A stretch of DNA of 64,000 nt from Amblyomma americanum (Eukaryota > Arthropoda > Arachnida > Ixodida > Ixodidae). The notes under the pieces were generated by a model. The model did not search any database, was not told the origin of the DNA, and saw only the letters and a list, made by a program, of their open reading frames with translations. The stretch lies in contig NW_027526726.1 of the NCBI RefSeq assembly GCF_052857255.1, forward strand, positions 41,862 through 105,861, in the 5' to 3' direction. Below are positions 45,141 through 60,027 of the stretch, in pieces (within the stretch, counting starts at the first letter, position 1; every line of letters begins with the position of its first letter). The position numbers and the translations under genes were made by a program.

Positions 45141-46379
45141 CTGAGCACATATGTTTCACAAGTGTCCCTGTGACACGCATCAAAACTTTTTCTCTTATAA
45201 CTGCGCGAAAAGCATGTATTCTTGCTTAATACAGCGAAACAAGCTGTTTTAGACCGAAACGAGCTAAATCACAACACATCGGTTTTACAAGTGTTCCTCT
45301 GATACGCGTCAAAACTTTTTCTCTTATAACTGCGCGAAAAGCATGTATTCTTGCTTAATACAGCAAAACAAGCTGTTTTAGACCGAAACGAGCTAAATCT
45401 GAACACATCGGTTTTACAAGTGTCCCTGTGACACGCGTCAAAACTTTTTTTCTTATAACTGCGCGAAAAGCATGTATTCTTGCTTAATACAACGAAACAA
45501 GCTGTTTTAGACCGAAACGAGCTAAATCACAACACATCGGTTTTACAAGTGTTCCTCTGATACGCGTCTAAACTTTTTCTCTTATAACTGCGCGAAAAGC
45601 ACGCATTCTTGCTTAATACAGCGAAACAAGCTGTTTTAGACCGAAACGAGCTAAATCTGAACACATCGGTTTTACAAGTGTCCCTGTGACACGCGTCAAA
45701 ACGTTTTCTCTTATACCTGCGCGAAAAGCATGTATTCGTGCTTAATACAGCGAAACAAGCTGTTTTAGACCGAAACGAGCTAAATCTGAACACATCGGTT
45801 TTACTAGTGTCCCTGTGACACGCGTCAAAACTTTTTTCTCTTATAACTGCGCGAAAAGCATGTATTCGTGCTTAGTTCAACGAAACAAGCTGTTTTAGAC
45901 CGAAACGAGGTAAATCTGAGCACATCGGTTTCACAAGTGTCCCTGTGACACGCGTCAAAACTTTTTCTCTTATAACTGCGCGAAAAGCACGTATTCTTGC
46001 TTAATACAGCGAAACAAGCTGTTTTAGACCGAAACGAGCTAAATCACAACACATCGGTTTTACAAGTGTCCCTGTGACACGCGTCAAAACTTTTTCTCCT
46101 ATAACTGCGCGAAAAGCATGTATTCTTGCTTAATACAGCGAAACAAGCTGTTTTAGACCGAAACGAGCGAAATCACAACACATCGGTTTTACAAGTGTTA
46201 TTCTGATACGCGTCAAAACTTTTTCTCTTATAACTGCGCGAAAAGCATGTATTCTTGCTTAATACAACGAAACAAGCTGTTTTAGACCGAAACGAGCTAA
46301 ATCGCAACACATCGGTTTTACAAGTGTTCCTTTGACACGCGTCAAAACTTTTTTCTCTTATAACTGCGCGAAAAGCATG

Positions 46380-49300
46380 TATTCGTGCTTAGTTCAACGA
46401 AACAAGCTGTTTTAGACCGAAACGAGGTAAATCTGAACACATCGGTTTTACAAGTGTCCCTGTGACACGCGTCAAAACTTTTTCTCTTACAACTGCGCGA
46501 AAAGCATGTATTCTTGCTTAATACAGCGAAACAAGCTGTTTTAGACCGAAACAAGCTAAATCACAACACATCGGTTTTACAAGTGTTCCTCTGATACGCG
46601 TCAAAACTTTTCTCTTACTACTGCGCGAAAAGCATGTATTCTTGCTTAATACAGCGAAACAAGCTGTTTTAGACCGAAACGAGCTAAATCTGAACACATC
46701 GGTTTTACAAGTGTCCCTGTGACAAGCGTCAAAACTTTTTTTCTTATAACTGCGCGAAAAGCATGTATTCTTGCTTAATACAACGAAACAAGCTGTTTTA
46801 GACCGAAACGAGCTAAATCACAACACATCGGTTTTACAAGTGTTCCTCTGATACGCGTCTAAACTTTTTCTCTTATAACTGCGCGAAAAGCATGTATTCG
46901 TGCTTAATACAACGAAACAAGCTGTTTTACACCAAAACAAGCTAGATCTGAACACATCGGTTTTACAAGTGTCCCTGTGACACGCGTCAAAACTTTTTCT
47001 CTTGTAACTGCGCGAAAAGCATGTATTCGTGCTTAGTTCAACGAAACAAGCTGTTTTAGACCGAAACGAGGTAAATCTGAACACATCGGTTTTACAAGTG
47101 TCCCTGTGACACGCGTCAAAACTTTTTCTCTTACAACTGCGCGAAAAGCATGTATTCTTGCTTAATACAGCGAAACAAGCTGTTTTAGACCGAAACGAGC
47201 TAAATCACAACACATCGGTTTTACAAGTGTTCCTCTGATACGCGTCAAATCTTTTTCTCTTATAACTGCGCGAAAAGCATGTATTCTTGCTTAATACAGC
47301 GAAACAAGCTGTTTTAGACCGAAACGAGCTAAATCTGAACACATCGGTTTTACAAGTGTCCCTGTGACACGCGTCAAAACTTTTTTTCTTATAACTGCGC
47401 GAAAAGCATGTATTCTTGCTTAATACAACGAAACAAGCTGTTTTAGACCGAAACGAGCTAAATCACAACACATCGGTTTTACAAGTGTTCCTCTGATACG
47501 CGTCTAAACTTTTTCTCTTATAACTGCGCGAAAAGCATGTATTCGTGCTTAATACAACGAAACAAGCTGTTTTACACCAAAACGAGCTAGATCTGAACAC
47601 ATCGGTTTTACAAGAGTCCCTGTGACACGCGTCAAAACTTTTTCTCTTGTAACTGCGCGAAAAGCACGTATTCTTGCTTAATACAGCGAAACAAGCTGTT
47701 TTAGACCAAAACGAGCTAAATCGCAACACATCGGTTTTACAAGTGTTCCTCTGATACGCGTCAAAACTTTTTTCTCTTATAAATGCGCGAAAAGCATGTA
47801 TTCGTGCTTAGTTCAACGAAACAAGCTGTTTTAGATCGAAACGAGGTAAATCTGAGCACATCGGTTTCACAAGTGTCCCTGTGACACGCGTCAAAACTTT
47901 TTCTCTTATAACTGCGCGAAAAGCACGTATTCTTGCTTAATACAGCGAAACAAGCTGTTTTAGACCGAAACCAGCTAAATCACAACACATCGATTTTACA
48001 AGTGTCCCTGTGACACGCGTCAAAACTTTTTCTCCTATAACTGCGCGAAAAGCATGTATTCTTGCTTAATACAGCGAAACAAGCTGTTTTAGACCGAAAC
48101 GAGCGAAATCACAACACATCGGTTTTACAAGTGTTATTCTGATACGCGTCAAAACTTTTTCTCTTATAACTGCGCGAAAAGCATGTATTCTTGCTTAATA
48201 CAACGAAACAAGCTGTTTTAGACCGAAACGAGCTAAATCACAACACATCGGTTTTACAAGTGTCCCTGTGACACGCGTCAAAACTTTTTCTCTTATAACT
48301 GCGCGAAAAGCATGTATTCTTCCTTAATACAGCGAAACAAGCTGTTTTAGACCGAAACGAGCTAAACCGCAACACATCGGTTTTACAAGTGTTCCTCTGA
48401 CACGCGTCAAAACTTTTTTCTCTTATAACTGCGCGAAAAGCATGTATTCGTGCTTAGTTCAACGAAACAAGCTGTTTTAGACCGAAACGAGGTAAATCTG
48501 AACACATCGGTTTTACAAGTGTCCCTGTGACACGCGTCAAAACTTTTTCTCTTATAACTGCGCGAAAAGCATGTATTCTTGCTTAATACAGCGAAACAAG
48601 CTGTTTTAGACCGAAACGAGCTAAATGACAACACATCGGTTTTACAAGTGTTCCTCTGATACGCGTCAAAACTTTTTCTCTTCTAACTGCGCGAAAAGCA
48701 TGTATTCTTGCTTAATACAGCGAAACAAGCTGTTTTAGACCGAAACGAGCTAAATCTGAACACATCGGTTTTACAAGTGTCCCTGTGACACGCGTCAAAA
48801 CTTTTTTTCTTGTAACTGCGCGAAAAGCATGTATTCGTGCTTAGTTCAACGAAACAAGCTGTTTTAGACCGAAACGAGGTAAATCTGAACACATCGGTTT
48901 TACAAGTGTCCCTGTGACACGCGTCAAAACTTTTTCTCTTACAACTGCGCGAAAAGCATGTATTCTTGCTTAATACAGCGAAACAAGCTGTTTTAGACCG
49001 AAACAAGCTAAATCACAACACATCGGTTTTACAAGTGTTCCTCTGATACGCGTCAAAACTTTTCTCTTACTACTGCGCGAAAAGCATGTATTCTTGCTTA
49101 ATACAGCGAAACAAGCTGTTTTAGACCGAAACGAGCTAAATCTGAACACATCGGTTTTACAAGTGTCCCTGTGACAAGCGTCAAAACTTTTTTTCTTATA
49201 ACTGCGCGAAAAGCATGTATTCTTGCTTAATACAACGAAACAAGCTGTTTTAGACCGAAACGAGCTAAATCACAACACATCGGTTTTACAAGTGTTCCTC

Positions 49301-51270
49301 TGATACGCGTCTAAACTTTTTCTCTTATAACTGCGCGAAAAGCATGTATTCGTGCTTAATACAACGAAACAAGCTGTTTTACACCAAAACAAGCTAGATC
49401 TGAACACATCGGTTTTACAAGTGTCCCTGTGACACGCGTCAAAACTTTTTCTCTTGTAACTGCGCGAAAAGCATGTATTCGTGCTTAGTTCAACGAAACA
49501 AGCTGTTTTAGACCGAAACGAGGTAAATCTGAACACATCGGTTTTACAAGTGTCCCTGTGACACGCGTCAAAACTTTTTCTCTTACAACTGCGCGAAAAG
49601 CATGTATTCTTGCTTAATACAGCGAAACAAGCTGTTTTAGACCGAAACGAGCTAAATCACAACACATCGGTTTTACAAGTGTTCCTCTGATACGCGTCAA
49701 ATCTTTTTCTCTTATAACTGCGCGAAAAGCATGTATTCTTGCTTAATACAGCGAAACAAGCTGTTTTAGACCGAAACGAGCTAAATCTGAACACATCGGT
49801 TTTACAAGTGTCCCTGTGACACGCGTCAAAACTTTTTTTCTTATAACTGCGCGAAAAGCATGTATTCTTGCTTAATACAACGAAACAAGCTGTTTTAGAC
49901 CGAAACGAGCTAAATCACAACACATCGGTTTTACAAGTGTTCCTCTGATACGCGTCTAAACTTTTTCTCTTATAACTGCGCGAAAAGCATGTATTCGTGC
50001 TTAATACAACGAAACAAGCTGTTTTACACCAAAACGAGCTAGATCTGAACACATCGGTTTTACAAGAGTCCCTGTGACACGCGTCAAAACTTTTTCTCTT
50101 GTAACTGCGCGAAAAGCACGTATTCTTGCTTAATACAGCGAAACAAGCTGTTTTAGACCAAAACGAGCTAAATCGCAACACATCGGTTTTACAAGTGTTC
50201 CTCTGATACGCGTCAAAACTTTTTTCTCTTATAAATGCGCGAAAAGCATGTATTCGTGCTTAGTTCAACGAAACAAGCTGTTTTAGATCGAAACGAGGTA
50301 AATCTGAGCACATCGGTTTCACAAGTGTCCCTGTGACACGCGTCAAAACTTTTTCTCTTATAACTGCGCGAAAAGCACGTATTCTTGCTTAATACAGCGA
50401 AACAAGCTGTTTTAGACCGAAACCAGCTAAATCACAACACATCGATTTTACAAGTGTCCCTGTGACACGCGTCAAAACTTTTTCTCCTATAACTGCGCGA
50501 AAAGCATGTATTCTTGCTTAATACAGCGAAACAAGCTGTTTTAGACCGAAACGAGCGAAATCACAACACATCGGTTTTACAAGTGTTATTCTGATACGCG
50601 TCAAAACTTTTTCTCTTATAACTGCGCGAAAAGCATGTATTCTTGCTTAATACAACGAAACAAGCTGTTTTAGACCGAAACGAGCTAAATCACAACACAT
50701 CGGTTTTACAAGTGTCCCTGTGACACGCGTCAAAACTTTTTCTCTTATAACTGCGCGAAAAGCATGTATTCTTCCTTAATACAGCGAAACAAGCTGTTTT
50801 AGACCGAAACGAGCTAAACCGCAACACATCGGTTTTACAAGTGTTCCTCTGACACGCGTCAAAACTTTTTTCTCTTATAACTGCGCGAAAAGCATGTATT
50901 CGTGCTTAGTTCAACGAAACAAGCTGTTTTAGACCGAAACGAGGTAAATCTGAACACATCGGTTTTACAAGTGTCCCTGTGACACGCGTCAAAACTTTTT
51001 CTCTTATAACTGCGCGAAAAGCATGTATTCTTGCTTAATACAGCGAAACAAGCTGTTTTAGACCGAAACGAGCTAAATGACAACACATCGGTTTTACAAG
51101 TGTTCCTCTGATACGCGTCAAAACTTTTTCTCTTCTAACTGCGCGAAAAGCATGTATTCTTGCTTAATACAGCGAAACAAGCTGTTTTAGACCGAAACGA
51201 GCTAAATCTGAACACATCGGTTTTACAAGTGTCCCTGTGACACGCGTCAAAACTTTTTTTCTTATAACTG
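46380..51270. repeat. Near-identical tandem duplication of 2,452 bp (19 monomers)
   Basis: Copy 1 is about 46,380-48,831 and copy 2 about 48,832-51,270. Rare private variants are shared by both: CAAGAGTCCC (about 47,611/50,063), ACATCGATTTTAC, ACCAGCTAAATC, GAGCGAAATC, GTGTTATTC, TCTTCCTTAATAC, GCTAAACCGC and CTAAATGACAAC. I saw essentially no differences in the landmarks compared. The high identity suggests this is the most recent amplification in the window. Confidence 0.9.
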
Positions 51271-54200
51271 CGCGAAAAGCATGTATTCTTGCTTAATACA
51301 ACGAAACAAGCTGTTTTAGACCGAAACGAGCTAAATCACAACACATCGGTTTTACAAGTGTTCCTCTGATACGCATCTAAACTTTTTCTCTTATAACTGC
51401 GCGAAAAGCATGTATTCGTGCTTAATACAACGAAACAAGCTGTTTTACACCAAAACGAGCTAGATCTGAACACATCGGTTTTACAAGTGTCCCTGTGACA
51501 CGCGTCAAAACTTTTTCTCTTGTAACTGCGCGAAAAGCACGTATTCTTGCTTAATACAGCGAAACAAGCTGTTTTAGACCGAAACGAGCTAAATCGCAAC
51601 ACATCGGTTTTACAAGTGTTCCTCTGATAGGCGTCAAAACTTTTTTCTCTTATAACTGCGCGAAAAGCATGTATTCGTGCTTAGTTCAACGAAACAAGCT
51701 GTTTTAGACCGAAACGAGGTAAATCTGAGCACATCCGTTTCACAAGTGTCCCTGTGACACGCGTCAAAACTTTTTCTCTTATAACTGCGCGAAAAGCACG
51801 TATTCTTGCTTAATACAGCGAAACAAGCTGTTTTAGACCGAAACGAGCTAAATCACAACACATCGGTTTTACAAGTGTCCCTGTGACACGCGTCAAAACT
51901 TTTTTTCTTATAACTGCGCGAAAAGCATGTATTCTTGCTTAATACAACGAAACAAGCTGTTTTAGACCGAAACGAGCTAAATCACAACACATCGGTTTTA
52001 CTAGTGTCCCTGTGACACGCGTCACAACCTTTTCTCTTATAACTGCGCGAAAAGCATGTATTCTTGCTTAATACAGCGAAACAAGCTGTTTTTGACCGAA
52101 ACGAGTTAAATCACAACACATCGGTTTTACAAGTGTTCCTCTGATACGCGTCTAAACTTTTTGTCTTATAACTGCGCGAAAAGCATGTATTCGTGCTTAA
52201 TACAACGAAACAAGCTGTTTTAGACCGAAACGAGGTAAATCTGAACAGATCGGTTTTACAAGTGTCCCTGTGACACGCGTCAAAACTTTTTCTCTTATAA
52301 CTGCGCGAAAAGCATGTATTCTTGCTTAATACAACGAAACAAGCTGTTTTAGACCGAAACGAGCTAAATCACAACACATCGGTTTTACAAGTGTTCCTCT
52401 GATACGTGTCAAAACTTTTTTCTCTTATAACTGCGCGAAAAGCATGTATTCGTGCTTAGTCTAACGAAACAAGCTGTTTTAGACCGAAACGTGGCAAATC
52501 TGAAAACATCGGTTTTACAAGTGTCCCTGTGACATGCCTTTAAAACTTTTTCTCTTATAACTGCGCGAAAAGCATGTATTCCTGCTTAATACAGCGAAAC
52601 AAGCTGTTTTAGACCGAAACGAGCTAAATCTGAACACATCGGTTTTACAAGTGTCCCTGTGACACGCGTCAACACTTTTTCTCTTATAACTGCGCGAAAA
52701 GCATGTATTCTTGCTTAATACAGCGAAACAAGCTGTTTTAGACCAAAACGAGCTAAATCACAACACATCGGTTTTACAAGTGTTCCTCTGATACGCGTCA
52801 AAACTTTTTCTCTTATAACTGCGCGAAAAGCATGTATTCTTGCTTAATACAGCGAAATAAGCTGTTTTAGACCGAAACGAGCTAAATCACAACACATCGG
52901 TTTTACAAGTGTTCCTCTGATACGCGTCAAAACTTTTTTTCTTATAACCGCGCGAAAAGCATGTATTCTTGCTTAATACAACGAAACAAGCTGTTTTAGA
53001 CCGAAACGAGCTAAATCACAACACATCGGTTTTACAAGTGTCCCTGTGACACGCGTCAAAACTTTTTCTCTTATAACTGTGCGAAAAGCATGTATTCTTG
53101 CTTAATACACCGAAACAAGCTGTTTTAGATCGAAACGAGTTAAATCACAACACATCGGTTTTACAAGTGTTCCTCTGATACGCGTCAAAACTTTTTCTCT
53201 TATAACTGCGCGAAAAGCATGTATTCGTGCTTAATACAGCGAAACAAGCTGTTTTAGACCGAAACGAGCTAAATCGCAACACATCGGTTTTACAAGTGTT
53301 CCTCTGATACGCGTCAAAACTTTTTTCTCTTATAACTGCGCGAAAAGCATGTATTCGTGCTTAGTTCAACGAAACAAGCTGTTTTAGACCGAGACGAGGT
53401 AAATCTGAGCACATCGGTTTCACAAGTGTCCCTGTGACACGCGTCAAAACTTTTTCTCTTATAACTGCGCGAAAAGCACGCATTCTTGCTTAATACAGCG
53501 AAACAAGCTGTTTTAGACCGAAACGAGCTAAATCACAACACATCGGTTTTACAAGTGTCCCTGTGACACGCGTCAAAACTTTTTCTCTTATAACTGCGCG
53601 AAAAGCATGTATTCTTGCTTAATAAGCGAAACAAGCTGTTTTAGACCGAAACGAGCTAAATCACAACACATCGGTTTTACAAGTGTTATTCTGATACGCG
53701 TCAAAACTTTTTCTCTTATAACTGCGCGAAAAGCATGTATTCTTGCTTAATACAAGGAAACAAGCTGTTTTAGACCGAAACGAGCTAAATCACAACACAT
53801 CGGTTTTACAAGTGTCCCTGTGACACGCGTCAAAACTTTTTCTCTTATAACTGCGCGAAAAGCATGTATTCTTGCTTAATACAGCGAAACAAGCTGTTTT
53901 AGACCGAAACGAGCTAAATCGCAACACATCGGTTTTACAAGCGTTCCTCTGACACGCGTCAAAACGTTTTTCTCTTATAACTGCGCGAAAAGCATGTATT
54001 CGTGCTTAGTTCAACGAAACAAGCTGTTTTAGACCGAAACGAGGTAAATCTGAACACATCGGTTTTACAAGTGTCCCTGTGACACGCGTCAAAACTTTTT
54101 CTCTTATAACTGCGCGAAAAGCATGTATTCTTGCTTAATACAGCGAAACAAGCTGTTTTAGACCGAAACGAGCTAAACCGCAACACATCGGTTTTACAAG

Positions 54201-54899
54201 TGTTCCTCTGACACGCGTCAAAACTTTTTTCTCTTATAACTGCGCGAAAAGCATGTATTCGTGCTTAGTTCAACGAAACAAGCTGTTTTAGACCGAAACG
54301 AGGTAAATCTGAACACATCGGTTTTACAAGTGTCCCTGTGACACGCGTCAAAACTTTTTCTCTTATAACTGCGCGAAAAGCATGTATTCTTGCTTAATAC
54401 AGCGAAACAAGCTGTTTTAGACCGAAACGAGCTAAATGACAACACATCGGTTTTACAAGTGTTCCTCTGACACGCGTCAAAACTTTTTTCTCTTATAACT
54501 GCGCGAAAAGCATGTATTCGTGCTTAGTTCAACGAAACAAGCTGTTTTAGACCGAAACGAGGTAAATCTGAACACATCGGTTTTACAAGTGTCCCTGTGA
54601 CACGCGTCAAAACTTTTTCTCTTACAACTGCGCGAAAAGCATGTATTCTTGCTTAATACAGCGAAATAAGCTGTTTTAGACCGAAACGAGCTAAATCACA
54701 ACACATCGGTTTTACAAGTGTTCCTCTGATACGCGTCAAATCTTTTTCTCTTATAACTGCGCGAAAAGCATGTATTCTTGCTTAATACAGCGAAACAAGC
54801 TGTTTTAGACCGAAACGAGCTAAATCTGAACACATCGGTTTTACAAGTGTCCCTGTGACACGCGTCAAAACTTTTTTTCTTATAACTGCGCGAAAAGCA

Positions 54900-56190
54900 T
54901 GTATTCTTGCTTAATACAACGAAACAAGCTGTTTTAGACCGAAACGAGCTAAATCACAACACATCGGTTTTACAAGTGTTCCTCTGATACGCGTCTAAAC
55001 TTTTTCTCTTATAACTGCGCGAAAAGCATGTATTCGTGCTTAATACAACGAAACAAGCTGTTTTACACCAAAACGAGCTAGATCTGAACACATCGGTTTT
55101 ACAAGAGTCCCTGTGACACGCGTCAAAACTTTTTCTCTTGTAACTGCGCGAAAAGCACGTATTCTTGCTTAATACAGCGAAACAAGCTGTTTTAGACCAA
55201 AACGAGCTAAATCGCAACACATCGGTTTTACAAGTGTTCCTCTGATACGCGTCAAAACTTTTTTCTCTTATAAATGCGCGAAAAGCATGTATTCGTGCTT
55301 AGTTCAACGAAACAAGCTGTTTTAGACCGAAACGAGGTAAATCTGAGCACATCTGTTTCACAAGTGTCCCTGTGACACGCGTCAAAACTTTTTCTCTTAT
55401 AACTGCGCGAAAAGCATGTATTCTTGCTTAATACAGCGAAACAAGCTGTTTTAGACCGAAACGAGCTAAATCACAACACATCGGTTTTACAAGTGTTCCT
55501 CTGATACGCGTCAAAACTTTTTTCTTATAACTGCGCGAAAAGCATGTATTCTTGCTTAATACAACGAAACAAGCTGTTTTAGACCGAAACGAGCTAAATC
55601 ACAACACATCGGTTTTACAAGTGTTCCTCTGATACGCGTCTAAACGTTTTCTCTTATAACTGCGCGAAAAGCATGTATTCGTGCTTAATACAACGAAACA
55701 AGCTGTTTTACACCAAAACGAGCTAGATCTGAACACATCGGTTTTACAAGAGTCCCTGTGACACGCGTCAAAACTTTTTCTCTTGTAACTGCGCGAAAAG
55801 CACGTATTCTTGCTTAATACAGCGAAACAAGCTGTTTTAGACCAAAACGAGCTAAATCGCAACACATCGGTTTTACAAGTGTTCCTCTGATACGCGTCAA
55901 AACTTTTTTCTCTTATAAATGCGTGAAAAGCATGTATTCGTGCTTAGTTCAACGAAACAAGCTGTTTTAGACCGAAACGAGGTAAATCTGAGCACATCTG
56001 TTTCACAAGTGTCCCTGTGACGCGTCAAAACTTTTTCTCTTATAACTGCGCGAAAAGCATGTATTCTTGCTTAATACAGCGAAACAAGCTGTTTTAGACC
56101 GAAACGAGCTAAATCACAACACATCGGTTTTACAAGTGTTCCTCTGATACGCGTCAAAACTTTTTTCTTATAACTGCGCGAAAAGCATGT
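54900..56190. repeat. Tandem 5-monomer repeat (645 bp x 2)
   Basis: The 88-codon minus-strand frame at 54,954 recurs at 55,599, exactly 645 bp (5 x 129) later. CAAGAGTCCC and CTCTTATAAATGCG variants are shared. Copy 2 has private changes, including CTAAACGTTTTC, GCGTGAAAAG and a lost CA dinucleotide in the linker near 56,020. Confidence 0.85.
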
Positions 56191-56399
56191 ATTCTTGCTT
56201 AATACAACGAAACAAGCTGTTTTAGACCGAAACGAGCTAAATCACAACACATCGGTTTTACAAGTGTTCCTCTGATACGCGTCTAAACGTTTTCTCTTGT
56301 AACTGCGCGAAAAGCACGCATTCTTGCTTAATACAGCGAAACAAGCTGTTTTAGACCGAAACGAGCTAAATCTGAACACATCGGTTTTACAAGTGTCCC

Positions 56400-58185
56400 T
56401 GTGACACGCGTCAAAACTTTTTTCTATTATAACTGCGCGAAAAGCATGTATTCGTGCTTAGTCCAACGAAACAAGCTGTTTTAGATCGAAACGAGGTAAA
56501 TCTGAGCACATCGGTTTCACAAGTGTCCCTGTGACACGCGTCAAAACTTTTTTCTCTTATAACTGCGCGAAAAGCATGTATTCGTGCTTAGTTCAACGAA
56601 ACAAGCTGTTTTAGATCGAAACGAGGTAAATCTGAGCACATCGGTTTCACAAGTGTCCCTGTGACACGCGTCAAAACTTTTTCTCTTATAACTGCGCGAA
56701 AAGCACGTATTCTTGCTTAATACAGCGAAACAAGCTGTTTTAGACCGAAACGAGCTAAATCACAACACATCGGTTTTACAAGTGTTCCTCTGATACGCGT
56801 CAAAACTTTTTTCTTATAACTGCGCGAAAAGCATGTATTCTTGCTTAATACAACGAAACAAGCTGTTTTAGACCGAAACGAGCTAGATCTGAACACATCG
56901 GTTTTACAAGTGTCCCTGTGACACCCGTCAAAACTTTTTCTCTTGTAACTGCGCGAAAAGCACGCATTCTTGCTTAATACAGCGAAACAAGCTGTTTTAG
57001 ACCGAAACGAGCTAAATCTGAACACATCGGTTTTACAAGTGTCCCTGTGACACGCGTCAAAACGTTTTCTCTTATACCTGCGCGAAAAGCATGTATTCGT
57101 GCTTAATACAGCGAAACAAGCTGTTTTAGACCGAAACGAGCTAAATCTGAACACATCGGTTTTACTAGTGTCCCTGTGACACGCGTCAAAACTTTTTTCT
57201 CTTATAACTGCGCGAAAAGCATGTATTCGTGCTTAGTTCAACGAAACAAGCTGTTTTAGATCGAAACGAGGTAAATCTGAGCACATCGGTTTCACAAGTG
57301 TCCCTGTGACACGCGTCAAAACTTTTTCTCTTATAACTGCGCGAAAAGCACGTATTCTTGCTTAATACAGCGAAACAAGCTGTTTTAGACCGAAACGAGC
57401 TAAATCACAACACATCGATTTTACAAGTGTCCCTGTGACACGCGTCAAAACTTTTTCTCCTATAACTGCGCGAAAAGCATGTATTCTTGCTTAATACAGC
57501 GAAACAAGCTGTTTTAGACCGAAACGAGCGAAATCACAACACTTCGGTTTTACAAGTGTTATTCTGATACGCGTCAAAACGTTTTCTCTTATAACTGCGC
57601 GAAAAGCATGTATTCTTGCTTAATACAACGAAACAAGCTGTTTTAGACCGAAACGAGCTAAATCACAACACATCGGTTTTACAAGTGTCCCTGTGACAGG
57701 CGTCAAAACTTTTTCTCTTATAACTGCGCGAAAAGCATGTATTCTTCCTTAATACAGCGAAACAAGCTGTTTTAGACCGAAACGAGCTAAACCGCAACAC
57801 ATCGGTTTTACAAGTGTTCCTCTGACACACGTCAAAACTTTTTTTTCTTATAACTGCGCGAAAAGCATGTATTCGTGCTTAGTTCAACGAAACAAGCTGT
57901 TTTAGACCGAAACGAGGTAAATCTGAACACATCGGTTTTACAAGTGTCCCTGTGACACGCGTCAAAACTTTTTCTCTTATAACTGCGCGAAAAGCATGTA
58001 TTCTTGCTTAATACAGCGAAACAAGCTGTTTTAGACCGAAACGAGCTAAATAACAACACATCGGTTTTACAAGTGTTCCTCTGATACGCGTCAAAACTTT
58101 TTCTCTTCTAACTGCGCGAAAAGCATGTATTCTTGCTTAATACAGCGAAACAAGCTGTTTTAGACCGAAACGAGCTAAATCTGAA
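56400..58185. repeat. Segmental duplication, 5,815-bp offset, copy A
   Basis: This region recurs at 62,215-64,000. Shared landmarks include CTATTATAAC (56,413/62,228), GTGACACCCGTC, AGCACGCATTC, ACTTCGGTTTTAC, GACAGGCGTC after the GTTATTC monomer, GACACACGTC and CTAAATAACAAC. Frames at 56,717 and 57,832 match 62,532 and 63,647. Frame lengths differ because copy B has ACGTTTCTC (one T fewer) near 62,880. Confidence 0.87.
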
Positions 58186-60027
58186 CACATCGGTTTTACA
58201 AGTGTCCCTGTGACACGCGTCAAAACTTTTTTTCTTATAACTGCGCGAAAAGCATGTATTCTTGCTTAATACAACGAAACAAGCTGTTTTAGACCGAAAC
58301 GAGCTAAATCACAACACATCGGTTTTACAAGTGTTCCTCTGATACGCATCTAAACTTTTTCTCTTATAACTGCGCGAAAAGCATGTATTCGTGCTTAATA
58401 CAACGAAACAAGCTGTTTTACACCAAAACGAGCTAGATCTGAACACATCGGTTTTACAAGTGTCCCTGTGACACGCGTCAAAACTTTTTCTCTTGTAACT
58501 GCGCGAAAAGCACGTATTCTTGCCTAATACAGCGAAACAAGCTGTTTTAGACCGAAACGAGCTAAATCGCAACACATCGGTTTTACAAGTGTTCCTCTGA
58601 TACGCGTCAAAACTTTTTTCTCTTATAACTGCGCGAAAAGCATGTATTCGTGCTTAGTTCAACGAAACAAGCTGTTTTAAACCGAAACGAGGTAAATCTG
58701 AGCACATCCGTTTCACAAGTGTCCCTGTGACACGCGTCAAAACTTTTTCTCTTATAACTGCGCGAAAAGCACGTATTCTTGCTTAATACAGCGAAACAAG
58801 CTGTTTTAGATCGAAACGAGCTAAATCACAACACATCGGATTTACAAGTGTCCCTGTGACACGCGTCAAAACTTTTTTTCTTATAACTGCGCGAAAAGCA
58901 TGTATTCTTGCTTAATACAACGAAACAAGCTGTTTTAGACCGAAACGAGCTAAATCACAACACATCGGTTTTACTAGTGTCCCTGTGACACGCGTCACAA
59001 CCTTTTCTCTTATAACTGCGCGAAAAGCATGTATTCTTGCTTAATACAGCGAAACAAGCTGTTTTAGACCGAAACGAGTTAAATCACAACACATCGGTTT
59101 TACAAGTGTCCCTGTGATATGCCTTTAAAACTTTTTCTCTTATAAATGCGCGAAAAGCATGTATTCCTGCTTAATACAGCGAAACAAGCTGTTTTAGACC
59201 GAAACGAGCTAAACCGCAACACATCGGTTTTACAAGTGTTCCTCTGACACGCGTCAAAACTTTTTTCTCTTATAACTGCGCGAAAAGCATGTATTCGTGC
59301 TTAGTTCAACAAAACAAGCTGTTTTAGACCGAAACGAGGTAAATCTGAACACATCGGTTTTACAAGTGTCCCTGTGACACGCGTCAAAACTTTTTCTCTT
59401 ATAACTGCGCGAAAAGCATGTATTCTTGCTTAATACAGCGAAACAAGCTGTTTTAGACCGAAACGAGCTAAATGACAACACATCGGTTTTACAAGTGTTC
59501 CTCTGACACGCGTCAAAACTTTTTTCTCCTATAACTGCGCGAAAAGCATGTATTCGTGCTTAGTTCAACGAAACAAGCTGTTTTAGACCGAAACGAGGTA
59601 AATCTGAACACATCGGTTTTACAAGTGTCCCTGTGACACGCGTCAAAACTTTTTCTCTTACAACTGCGCGAAAAGCATGTATTCTTGCTTAATACAGCGA
59701 AACAAGCTGTTTTAGACCGAAACGAGCTAAATCACAACACATCGGTTTTACAAGTGTTCCTCTGATACGCGTCAAATCTTTTTCTCTTATAACTGCGCGA
59801 AAAGCATGTATTCTTGCTTAATACAGCGAAACAAGCTGTTTTAGACCGAAACGAGCTAAATCTGAACACATCGGTTTTACAAGTGTCCCTGTGACACGCG
59901 TCAAAACTTTTTTTTCTTATAACTGCGCGAAAAGCATGTATTCTTGCTTAATACAACGAAACAAGCTGTTTTAGACCGAAACGAGCTAAATCACAACACA
60001 TCGGTTTTACAAGTGTTCCTCTGATAC

